Assembly: GCF_037975245.1 (NCBI RefSeq)
Contig: NC_092573.1
Span: 16,232,265 to 16,296,264 of the forward strand
DNA: 64,000 nt
From: Apostichopus japonicus
Taxonomy: Eukaryota; Echinodermata; Holothuroidea; Aspidochirotida; Stichopodidae
Reading direction: 5' to 3'
The position numbers and the translations under genes were made by a program. Each line of letters begins with the position of its first letter. The first letter of the stretch is position 1. Below are positions 22,867 through 33,173 of this stretch, piece after piece. The notes beneath the pieces are model-generated. The model had not been told where the DNA came from. It worked only from the letters and a program-made list of their open reading frames with translations, and ran no database searches.

Positions 22867-23241
22867 TTAGAAATCTTGTAGGAAACATGCCATATGGAAA
22901 CCCAGTGAACCCATATGGATGTAGATCATATACATGATTGTACGTACTTACACTCATACACAAGAGATGTACAGACATGATGATAATAATCATGAGTGAC
23001 AACATGCTATACGGTCACAGGTCACAGAAACGACCACGAAGAGTCATTTACCTCATGCAGCATGTGTTGGATGAAGTTTTAGCCACCGCCAAATATGATT
23101 TGGATAACTAATCTCACGCATTATTTTCTATTTATAGCCACAAAAAAAATTATGCCACCAAATGTTGGGGGGATATTAGATACTACCGTATATCCCCACC
23201 TAAAATATTGGGGGGGGGGGCATGTCCCCGTCTCCCCGCCC

Positions 23242-23242
<1 letters not shown>

Positions 23243-23316
<74 letters not shown>
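23243..23316. repeat. (TA)n microsatellite
   Basis: Two TA runs split by an AAA interruption. It abuts the 3' side of the Penelope-like element; AT-rich or microsatellite targets are common for these elements. Confidence 0.95.
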
Positions 23317-23317
<1 letters not shown>

Positions 23318-23415
23318 AAATGGTCTACCTAGCACAAAACTCGATATTAAAAAATTTGAAAACACCACAGACTTTAACTTATACATCTTTTTACCAAAAT
23401 TAATGCAAAAAGAAC

Positions 23416-23452
23416 GACATGTTTCGCAAGTAGCGACTTTCATCATCAGGTT
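23416..23452 (-). ncRNA. hammerhead-like motif of the Penelope-like element
   Basis: On the minus strand: CTGATGA (23449-23443), a hairpin with arms GAAAGT and ACTTGC (one mismatch, one unpaired U), GAAAC (23425-23421), AT and GTC (23418-23416). Stem I is short (AAC with GTT). It lies about 0.2 kb downstream of the GIY-YIG coding remnant on the same strand, where Penelope-like elements are known to carry hammerheads in their terminal repeats. Stem II is weak, so it may be a decayed copy. Confidence 0.6.
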
Positions 23453-24008
23453 ACAAACGCAAAATGAACAAGTAATAGCAAACAAATGTACACTAGCATT
23501 AACACACAAGGACAAGTAGATTACCTCAACAAAGATAACACTGGACAGTCAAGCGGTTTGTTGAGATTAGGTTTATCCCAATTGATATGTCTTTAATCCT
23601 AAGCTGGAGTTTAGTGGGAGCTGAGTCGATAATTTTGAATGAGTTGTTGTCACATAGCCGCTTACAGTTGGGAAATTTAGCTAAGTGTTTGTAAATATGT
23701 GAATACTTATCGGTTTTTTATGCTCAGAAATCCGTGTAGAAAGGTGCCTATGGGTTTCCCCTATATAACAAGCATTACAGCTTGTGCAGATGAATTTATA
23801 GACTACACGAGATTTCAGGTATGAACCGTATGATGGAATCATGTCTTTTACTACACACATATTTCGAACTTTAAATGAGATAAACACTAATTTAATATCA
23901 AGGTCTGGTCAAGGCGATTTGATCAACTGTCCAACTTTGTTCTGAACATGACCAGAGAAATTACCAACGTACGGAACTTGTAAAATCTAGTAATGTGAGA
24001 AACCGGGT

Positions 24009-24210
24009 CAATGAAAGATGTGCTTGAAGGAAGAATGAACGGGAAGCGACCAAGAGGGAGAAAGAGAATAATGTTGATGGATGATATCAGAGATGGCAGA
24101 AATTATTTCACTATGTAGAGGAATGCAGAAGAGCGGTTCTTATGATTTTGTGTTTGGTGAGGGACCTGCCTTAAGGCAGATCACCATTAGAGAGAGAGAG
24201 AGAGATATTT
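24009..24210 (+). mobile_element. non-LTR 3' fragment inserted in the Penelope-like element
   Basis: Plus-strand translation gives MKDVLEGRMNGKRPRGRKR then IMLMDDIRDGRNYF, in-frame stops, and a (GA)n tail at about 24190-24205. This is the C-terminal end typical of another animal non-LTR family (LEGxxxGKRxRGRxR...LDDI). It splits the Penelope linker from its GIY-YIG part, so it arrived later. Confidence 0.75.
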
Positions 24211-24409
24211 TCCGGTGACACCTTGTTTTGTAAATACGATTTCACAATTTTGTCAATTAAGTGAGAAGGGAACTGATTTTTGCCGAGTGTGGACATAAGT
24301 CCTTTTAGGTATAGGTCAAATCCTTTCCAAGAGTTGTTGACCTTGTACATTCTATCCACTAGCGTTTTAATGAAACCAATTTTTAACAAAAATACGTTTG
24401 TGAGGTAGC

Positions 24410-24838
24410 AAACATGAATAGTTTCGCAGTACGAAAAGGAGGATAATTGGTCTAGCTTCCAACAGCTTAGTATGTATGGTTGACTGACTTCGATGAATGC
24501 CCAGACAAGAAAACATCCATACTAATGTGGTCAGGCACGCGACAGACGGGCTTCGCGGGAAATTCATTTCTGACGATAGGAAGGATAGGAAGGAAAGGAA
24601 CGAATGGAGTGCAACATGGTACATACAGCGGGCTGCTTTGAAGTGAAGGTGAGCAAAGGAATCTAAATAGAATATATTAAGCTACCCTTCCTTTGATTTG
24701 GCTGAGGAATACAAAACATTTTAAAGAGATTGCTAAAAATGTGCGTAACTGTACAACAATTATAACACCATATGCATGTAGAGTACACTACAACTTAAAG
24801 GAATGTATGGACAATGCACAATAGAAGACAACTTGGCA
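24410..24838. other. non-coding stretch, no supported gene
   Basis: No conserved coding segment. It contains a short purine-rich GGAAGGATAGGAAGGAAAGG-type tract at about 24576-24600. Confidence 0.5.
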
Positions 24839-25180
24839 GGCAGTGGCGGAGGAAGGGGTATTGGTCAGGGGGCGAGAATGGTCTGTATGTGCGCTTTCGA
24901 CACTACTAAGCGGAGCGCCACCACAGTTTGGCGCGGAGCGTACAGATTTTTTTTGAGTAAAATGCTCCCTAAATCGCCGGAAATGACCCGTTCCGGGCCT
25001 TGCTAATTTGCAGATAATGTGACAAATGTCAATAGGTAGATGAAAGCGAAATGAAAAAGTCAATAATCGCGAATAAGTAAAAAGTGGTAAAAAGCTGAAA
25101 AGGGCGCCAGCAATCCATTTGAGTCAGTAAGCGGGGCAGGGGGGGGGGTGGGCATCCACCCGCTGACGATAGCCTCAGTA
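24839..25180 (-). mobile_element. TIR-element remnant with a core-module copy
   Basis: Begins CAGTGGCGGAGGAAGGGG, hAT-like, and carries the core module at about 24900-25010. Its hairpin reads GCGCCACCACAGTTTGGCGC, altered in the loop but with stem ends kept. No matching right end was found. Confidence 0.5.
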
Positions 25181-26670
25181 GGTATCTAGGCCTGAGTAAG
25201 GTATCTATAAGCCTAATGAGTAGGGTATCTAAGCCTGAGTAGGGTATCTAAGGCACCCAAGCCGAAAAGGTGTGAGCTTATGTTTGTTCTTAACGTGTAG
25301 CATATTATGCATTTATATGCCAGGGTGGTATAACACACTAACACGTGTTATGTTTTGGGAGCATGCGAGAGCTAGATATGTTAAAGATACAATACAGTAA
25401 ATCGTAGTGGTATTATATATATTTTTTTTTATATAATATAAAATGTTTTTATATTTTATATTTTTTATATTTTTATATTTTAATATTTTTGTAACACAGG
25501 CCGCAATAAAATGTGCCTCTAGCATAACACGTGTTATCATGTTATAACACAGACGCATATAAATGCACAATATATTCAAGTCGAAAACGCTATTATAAGC
25601 AACTGCACAATTCGGTTCGGGTGTCTAAGGGTAGTAGGGTATCTAAGTGTAGTAGGGTATATAAGCCTGAGTAGGGTATCTAAGCTTGAGTGGGCTATCT
25701 AAACCTGAGGAGGGTATCTAAGCGTGAGTACGGCATCTAAGCGTGAGTAGGGTGCAGTATCTAAGCGTGAGTAGGGCACATTATCTAATCTTGAGTAGGG
25801 TTTCTAAGCCTCACTAGGTATCTAGGCCTGAGTAAGGTATCTATAAGCCTAACGAGTAGGGTATCTAAGCTTGAGTAGGGTATCTAAGTGTAGTAGGGTA
25901 TATAAGCCTGAGCAGGGTATCTAGGCCTGAGTACGGCATCTAAACCAGAGTACTGGGTATCTAAGCATATGTATATAAGTCTGAGTAGGGTATTTAAGCG
26001 TGAATAGGATATCTAAGCTTGAGTAGGGTATCTAAGCGTGAGTAGGGTATCTAAGGGTAGTAGGGTACCAAAATGTGGTAGGGTTTATAAGCCTGAGTAG
26101 GTTATCTAAGCGTGAGTAGGGTATCTATGTCTGAGTAGGGTATCTAAGCCTGAGTAGGGTATCTAAGCGTGAATATGATATCTAAGCTTTACTAGGGTAT
26201 ATAAGCTTGAGCAGGGTATCTAAGCCTGAGTAGGGTAAATAAGCTTGAGTAGGGTATCTAAGCCTAAGTAGGGTATCTAAGCCTGAGTAGGGTACAGTAT
26301 CTAAGCCTGTGTAGGGTATCTAAGCCTCAGTAAAGTATCTAGGTCTGAGTAAGGCATCTTAGCCAGAATACTGGGTATCTAAGCCTAGGGTATCGAAGGG
26401 TGAGTAGGGTATCTAAGCCTGAGTAGGGTACAGTATCTAATCATGAGAAAGGGACAGTATCTAAGCCTGAGTAGGGTATCTAAGCGTGAGCAGGGTATCT
26501 AAGTGTGAGAAGGGTATCTAAGCGTAGCAGGATATCTACGCGTGAGTAGGGTATATAAGCGTGAGTAGGGTATATAAGCGTGAGTAGGGTATCTAAGCGT
26601 GAGTAGGGTATATAAGCGTGAGTAGGGTATCTAAGCTTGAGTAGGGTACAATATCTAAGCGTGAGTAGGC
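25180..26670. repeat. ~20-bp minisatellite (GTAGGGTATCTAAGCSTGA)
   Basis: About 50 degenerate copies of a 19-20-bp unit, GAGTAGGGTATCTAAGCCT or ...GCGT, with 5-bp variants (GGTACAGTATC). It is interrupted at 25309-25566 by a foldback element. Divergence is higher than in the 45-bp and 63-bp arrays, so it is older. Confidence 0.95.
25309..25566. mobile_element. 258-bp foldback/MITE-like insertion
   Basis: GCATTTATATGC starts the left arm, and both arms run through TATAACA and TAACACGTGTTATG. The right arm is the inverse, ending GCATATAAATGC. Arms are about 44 bp with a few mismatches; the centre is very AT-rich. It sits cleanly inside the minisatellite. No certain target duplication. Confidence 0.7.
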
Positions 26671-26729
26671 GGGAGAAGTAGGCGGAAAAAGACTGACAAG
26701 ACCCCTGGATAGGTGGGTTTTACAAAGTG

Positions 26730-29700
26730 TTTGGTATGTTTAAACTGTTTTCCTAGCCTTTTCCTTTCATAAATTACAAGCAGACCGATGGAGAAGCTGG
26801 ATATCCCTTGAAGATGGTGAAGATGGAGGGGGGGCGGGGTCCTTGAGTTATTGGTTGGGCTTTGTATTTGATATGTTTTAACTGTTTTTCTATCCTTCTT
26901 TTTCCAGATGGAGAAGAAGATGGATTAAGACGCAGGACGACGACAACATAAGAAGAAGGTGATGACGGTGGTAGGTAGTGGGAGACAGAAGAAGATGGAA
27001 TAAGACGCTGGCCGATGCCACCAGAAGAAAGATGGGCGGGGGGTCCCTGGGTTAGAGGGTGGGCTATGTATTTGATATGTTTTAACTGTTTTTATATCCT
27101 TGTTTTTTTCAGATGCAGAAGAAGAAAGACTCTGACGCTGGACGATGCCACCAGAAGTAGACGAGGGTGGGCTATGTATTTCATATGTATTAACTGTTTT
27201 TCTTTTTTTTCTTTTTTTTTTTCAGATGCAGAAGAAGATGGATTAAGACGCTGGACGATGCCACCAGAATAGGACGGGGGTGGGAGGGGGTGGTGTCCCT
27301 GGGTAAGAGGGTGGGCTATGTATTTGATATGTTTTAACTGTTTTTCTATCCTTGTTTTTTCAGATGTGGAAGAAGATGGAATAAGGCGCTGGACGATACC
27401 ACCAGAAGAAGACGAGTGGTGGTGGGGGGGGGGGGTGTCCCTGGGTTAGAGGGTGGGCTATGTATTTGATATGTATTAACTGTTTTTCTTTTTTGTTTTT
27501 TCAGATTCAGAAGAAGATGGATTTAGACGCTGGACGATGCCACCAGAAGAGGACCGGGGGGGGGGCGTGTCCCTTGGTTAGAGGGTGGGCTATGTATTTG
27601 ATATGTATTAACTCTTTTTCTATCTTTGTTTTTCAGATGAAGAAGAAGATGGATTAAGACGCTGGACGGTGCCATCAGAAGAGGACCGGGGGGGGGGGTG
27701 TCCCTTGGTAAGAGGTTGGGCTATGTATTTGATATGTTTTAACTGTTTTTCTATTCTCGTTTTTTCAGATGCAGAAGAAGAAAGACTCAAACGCTGGACG
27801 ATGCCACCAGAAGAAGACGAGGGGTGGGGGTGTCCCTGGGTAAGAGGGTGGGCAATGTTTTTGATATGTATTAAGTGTTTTTCTTTCTTTTTCTTTTTTT
27901 CAGATTCAGAAGAAGATGGATTAAGACGCTGGACGATGCCACCAGAAGACGACCGGGGGATGGGTGTGTCCCTGGGTTAGAGGGTGGGCTATGTATTTGA
28001 TATGTATTAACTCTTTTTCTTTCTTTGTTTTTTCAGATGCAGAAGAAGATGGATTAAGACGCTGGACGATGCCACCAGAAGACGACCGGGGGGGGGGGGG
28101 GTTGTGTCCCTGGGTAAGAGGGTGGGCTATGTAATTGATGTATATTAACTGTTTTTCTTTCTTTGTTTTTTTCAGATGCAGAAGAAGATGGATTAAGACG
28201 CTGGACGATGCCACCAGAAGAGGACCGCCGGGAAGGGGGGGGGGGGGGTTGGAGTGTCCCGGGGAAAGAGGGTAGGCTATGTACATGATGTGTTTTAACT
28301 CTTTTTCTTTCTTTGTTTTTTTTTCAGATGCAGAAGAAGATGGATTAAGACGCTGGACGATGCCACCAGAAGACGACCGGGGTGATGGGGTGTCCCGGGG
28401 AAAGAGGGTGGGCCATGTATTTGATATGTATTAACTGTTTTCTTTCTTTGTTTTTTCAGATGCAGAAAATGATGGATTAAGACGCTGGACGATGCCACCA
28501 GAAGAGGACCTGGGAGGGGGCGTGTCCATGGGTAAGAGGGTGGGCTATGTTTTTGTATGTATTAACTGTTTTTCTTTGTTTGTTTTTTCAGATGCAGAAG
28601 AAGATGGATTAAGACGCTGGACGATGCCATCAGAAGACGACCGGGGGGGGGGGGTGGGGGTGTCCCTGGGTAAGAGGGTGCGCTATGTAATTGTATGTTT
28701 TAGCTGTTTTTCTATCTTTGTTTTTCAGATGCAGAAGAAGATGGATTAAGACGCTGGACGATGCCACCAGAAGACGACCGGGGGGGGGGGGGTTGTTTTA
28801 ACTGTTTTTCTATCTTTATTTTTCAGATGCAGAAGAAGATGGATTAAGACGCTGGGCGATGCCACCAGAAGAGGACCGCCGGGGGTGGGGGTTGGAGTGT
28901 CCCGGGGAAAGAGGGTGGGCTATGTCTTTGATATGTATTAACTGTTTTTCTTTCTTGTTTTTTTCAGATGCAGAAGATGATGGATTAAGACGCTGGACGA
29001 TGCCACCAGAAGAGGACCGGGGGTGGGGGTGTCCCGGGGAAAGAGGGTGGGCCATGTATTTGATATGTTTTAACTGTCTTTCTATCCTTGTCTTTTCAGA
29101 TGCAGAACAAGATGGAATATGACGCTTGACGATGCCACCAGAGGAAGACGATGGGGGGGGGGGGGGCGGTGTCACTGGGTTAGAGGGTGGGGTATGTATT
29201 TGATATGTATTAACTGTTTTTCTTTCTTTGTTTTTTCAGATGCAGAAGAAGATGGATTAAGACGCTGGACGATGCCACCAGAAGAGGACCGGGGGGGTGT
29301 CCCTGGGTAAGAGGGTGGGCTATGTATTTGATATGTATTAACTGTTTTTCTTTCTTTGTTTTTTTCAGAAGAGGACCGAGGGGGGGGGGATGGGATGTCC
29401 CGGGGAGAGAGGGTGGGCTATGTATTTGATATGTATTAACTCTTTTTCTTTCTTTGTTTTTTCAGATGCAGAAGAAGATGGATTAAGACGCTGGACGATG
29501 CCACCAGAAGAGAACCGGGGGGGGGGGGATGGGTGTTTCCCTGGGTTAGAGGGTGGGCTATATATTTGATATGTATTAACTGTTTTTCTTTCTTTGTTTT
29601 TTTTCAGATGCAGAAGAAGATGGATTAAGATGCTGGACGATGCCACCAGAAGAGGACCGAGGGGGGGGGTGGGTGGGGGTGTCCCTGGGTAAGAGGGTGG

Positions 29701-31947
29701 GCTATGTATTTGATATGTATTAACTCTTTTTCTTTCTTTGTTTTTTCAGATGCAGAAGAAGATGGATTAAGACGCTGGACGATGCCACCAGAAGAGGACC
29801 GGGCGGTGGGGGTTGGGGGTTGGGGGTGTCCCTGGGTAAGAGGGTGGGCTATGTATTTGATATGTTTTAACTGTTTTTTTCTTCTTTGTTTTTTTTCAGA
29901 TGCAGAAAATGATGGATTAAGATGCTGGACGGTGCCACCAGAAGAGGACCGGGGGGGGGTGTCCCTGGGTAAGAGGGTGGGCTATTATTTGATATGTTTT
30001 AACTGTTTTTCTATCCTTGTTTTTTCAGATGCAGAAGAAGATGGATTAAGACGCTGGACGGTGCCACCAGACGAGGACGGGGGGGGGGGGGACGACCCTG
30101 GGTTAGAGGGTGGGCTATGTATTTGATATGTTTAAACTGTTTTTCTATCCTTGTTTTTTCAGATGCAGAAGAAAGACTCAGACGCTGGACGGTGCCACCA
30201 GACGAGGACGGGGGGCGGGGTGACCCTGGGTTAGAGGGTGGGCTATGTATTTGATATGTATTAACTATTTTCTTTATTTGTTTTTTCAGATGCAGAAGAG
30301 GATGGATTAAAACGCTGGACGATGCCACCAGAAGAGGACCGGGGGGTGGGGTGTCCCTGGGTAAGAGGGTGGGCTATGTATTTGATATGTTTTAACTGTT
30401 TTTCTTTCTTTGTTTTTTTCAGATGCAGAAGAAGATGGATTAAGACGCTGGACGATGCCACCAGACGAGGCCAGGGGGGGGGGGGGGGAGGGTGACCCTG
30501 GGTTTGAGGGTGGGCTATGTATTTGATATGTATTAACTGTTTTTCTTTCTTGGTTTTTTCAGATACATAAGAAGATGGATTTAGATGCTGGACGATGCAA
30601 CCAGAAGAGGACGGGGGTGGGGGCGTGTCCCTGGGTAAGAGGTTGTGCTATGTTTTTGATATGTATTAACTGTTTTTCTTTCTTTGTTTTTTTTTCAGAT
30701 GCAGAAGAAGATGGATTAAGACGCTGGACGGTGCCACCAGAAGACACCCGGGGGAGGTGTCCCTTGGTAAGAGGGTGGGCTATGTAATTGAATGTTTTAA
30801 CTGTTTTTCTATATTTGTTTTTCAGATGCAGAAGAAGATGGATTAAGACGCTGGACGATGCCACCAGAAGAGGACCGAGGGGGGGGGGGTGTCCCGGGGA
30901 AAGAGGGTGGGCTATGTATTTGATATGTATTAACTGTTTTTCTTTCTTTGTTTTTTCAGATGCAGAAGAAGATGGATTAAGACGCTGAACGATGCCACCA
31001 GAAGAGTACCGGGGGGGGGGGGGATGGGTGTTTCCCTGGGTTAGAGGGTGGGCTATGTATTTGATATGTATTAACTGTTTTTCTTTCTTTGTTTTTTCAG
31101 ATGCAGAAGAAGATGGATTAAGACGCTGGACGATGCCATCAGAAGACGATCGGGGGGGGGGGGTTGGGGGTGTCCCTGGGTAAGAGGGTGGGCTATGTAT
31201 TTGATATGTTTTAACTCTTTTTCTTTCTTTGTTTTTTTCAGATGCAGAGGAAGATGGATTAAGATGCTGGACGATGCCACCAGAAGAGGACCGAGGGGGG
31301 GGGGTGTACCGGGGAAAGAGGGTGGGCTATGTATTTGATATGTATTAACTGTTTTTCTTTCTTTGTTTTTTCAGATACAGAAGAAGATGGATTAAGACGC
31401 TGGACGATGCCACCAGAAGAAGACAAGGGTGTTGGTGTCCGTGGGTTAGAGGGTGGGCTATGTATTTGATATGTATTAACTGTTTTTTTTTCAGATGCAG
31501 AAGAAGAAAGACTCAGACGCTGGACGGTGCCACCAGACGAGGACGGGGGGGGGGTGACCCTGCACCAGAGGAGGACCGGGTGGGTGACCGTCCCTGGGTT
31601 AAAGGGTGGGCTATGTATCTGATATGTTTTAACTTTTTTTCTATCCTTGTTTTTTTCAGATGCAGAAGAAGATGGAATAAGAGGCTGGACGATGCCACCA
31701 GAAGAGAAGCGGGGGTGGGGGGAGGGAGGTGTCCCTGGGTTAGAGGGTGGGCTATGTATTTGATATGTTTAACTGTTTTTCTATCCTTGTTTTTCAGATG
31801 CAGAAGAAGATGGAATAAGACGCTGGACGATGCCACCAGCAGAGGACCGGGGGGTGGGGCAGGTGTCCCTGGGTTAGAGGGTGGGCTATGTATTTGATAT
31901 ACTGTTTTTCTGTCCTTGTAACTGTTTTACTGTCCTTGTTCTTTCAG
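26730..31947 (+). repeat. ~136-bp tandem array of exon-plus-intron-like units, ~38 units
   Basis: Each unit has, in order, ATGCAGAAGAAGATGGATTA, AGACGCTGGACGATGCCACC, AGAAGAGGACCGG, a G-run of variable length, GTCCCTGG, then GTAAGAGGGTGGGCTATG, TATTTGATATGTATTAAC, a T-rich tract and CAG. The last part looks like a 61-nt intron with donor, branch point and acceptor. The exon-like part reads DAEEDGLRRWTMPPEEDRG in one frame. Donors vary: GTAAGA in many units, GTTAGA or GGAAAG in others, while acceptors are nearly all kept. G-run length changes the frame between units. Unit 19 (about 29367) is truncated. Confidence 0.9.
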
Positions 31948-32132
31948 ATGCAGAAGAAGAAAAGATTAAGATTTACACTAAGATTTACATGTTCGGACAG
32001 TCGTATACGTACTCGGGAATTTGTACTCATAATTCAAAGTGCAAGTCTGATTTGAACAATATCTTGTTTACTTTTGATAACAAGACAAATCTGAAAGTGA
32101 TCTGGCGGCTTTGGACGATGAACTTTATTTGA
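31948..32132 (+). CDS. possible terminal exon following the tandem array
   Basis: The last CAG acceptor of the array (AG at 31946-31947) is followed by a segment that starts like every unit (GATGCAGAAGAAGA) but then diverges. It stays open for 61 codons to TGA: DAEEEKIKIYTKIYMFGQ, then a Cys/Asn-containing stretch and FTFDNKTNLKVIWRLW. It has a different base composition from the array. It could be the ancestral 3' exon from which the array arose. No family is recognised; expression is unproven. Confidence 0.35.
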
Positions 32133-33140
32133 TCCAACCTCACCAAAAAGATAAAATGATAGTTATTAGCATTTAGACCTAGTAAGTATAAACGAATTTA
32201 TAGCCTAATTTTGCATCAGAATACATCATTTGAAGGCGAAAAGGAACCCACAACCCGTAGGCTACATGGGAGTCGGCTAATTGAAAAGGCGCACCTGTAT
32301 ATCAGGTGCATCGCACGGGAATACTTAGAGGACTTTGGAACACGTCATAATAATGCCCCACCGCACCCCACGCTTCATCGGTGAACCAAGTTTTAACTTC
32401 AATTTTCGCATAAAATTCAAAATTGTGACAACACTTGAATGTCATATAATTATACAAACAATGCATTTTGGTCGATTCCGACTTGGTTTTTTTTATAGAC
32501 CCACTGCAGTGACTACAATAGCTAGGCAACGTTTCGGATAATAACCCATCAAAGCGGCACCTTGCTATATAATTACAGCTGTAGGTCTACTCTGTTTTTG
32601 GCTGACCTACAGAAGCTGCAGCACATATAGTTCTTGCTCGCATTTTTAGCGACTATGAAGCGCAATGTATGTCAAAAAGAGCAATTCCACTTACATTTCT
32701 GTGGGCCAATGGGTCCAGTGGCGAAGTTCCCGAAAGCTCAAGCGACCTTCCCACAAAAAATTAAAAGTAGTTATTAGCACAACCTTTAATGACATACCTA
32801 TTTATACACATAATGTTTAGCCTATGCCTCAGCTTCAATGATCCTTTTAAAAATTCTGGATCTGCCCATGCGTATGACGAGATCATGTTAAAAAACATCC
32901 AACGAGTCTACACGTAATAAGGTTACACAAATGGCGCGCAATAGAAGTCTCTCTAAAATATTTCGGGATGATGAATGTGCCGAGTTTAACGATAGCTTCA
33001 ACAATAAGTTGAAAATTACGTCACTCTCACGCCTGGTGCAGAACTGGTAGTTTGCTGGCTAAAGACCCCAAAAACAATCATTGACTGATTCCAGCGACCC
33101 TTTCTTCGACCTTTGTCGTGAAACAAAGAATTCATGCTAA
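32133..33140. promoter_or_regulatory. region upstream of STOML2, presumed promoter and 5' UTR
   Basis: No coding segment or recognised repeat. The interval separates the array from the STOML2 start codon and should hold its promoter. I see no convincing TATA box at a defined distance, as is usual for housekeeping genes. An in-frame TAA directly precedes the ATG at 33141. Confidence 0.4.
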
Positions 33141-33173
33141 ATGGCAGCCATCCAGAAAATGAGTCTTAGCAGG
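33141..33173 (+). CDS. STOML2: STOML2 exon 1 (11 codons, start of presequence)
   Basis: ATGGCAGCCATCCAGAAAAT begins an 11-codon exon (MAAIQKMSLSR) with an in-frame TAA immediately upstream, ending at donor GTACCT (33174). Joined in phase 0 to the exon at 33655 (HFLASCMRKSAVWMPIRT) it makes an Arg/Ser-rich mitochondrial targeting sequence. The donor is weak at +5, and an internal ATG at 33673 could serve if this exon is not used. Confidence 0.75.

Larger units (their letters stand above)
23416..24400 (-). mobile_element. degenerate Penelope-like retroelement, 3' portion
   Basis: The minus strand encodes the post-RT linker (IKTLVDRMYKVNNSW, later FPSHLIDKIVKSYL; about 24390-24215), then VPYVGNFSGHVQNKVGQL (about 23990-23930), then a GIY-YIG endonuclease region (VVYKFICTSCNACYIGETHR... 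TRISEHK; about 23820-23715) and the tail INWDKPNLNKP. The CxxC...YIGET...RISEH pattern is diagnostic of the Penelope group. Frameshifts and stops disrupt it, and a foreign retroelement fragment is inserted at 24009-24210. The RT catalytic core is absent, so it is dead. Confidence 0.85.

Noticed and set aside
20605-23515. Open frames of Ile-Tyr repeats
   Set aside because: Translations of (TA)n and (CA)n microsatellites.
25180-26670. Interstitial telomere repeat (TAGGGT strings)
   Set aside because: The unit is 19-20 bp (GTAGGGTATCTAAGC...), not TTAGGG repeats.
26900-31897. Individual 60-145-codon frames in the tandem array as separate proteins
   Set aside because: All are fragments of the same unit in various frames on both strands, broken by G-run length changes.
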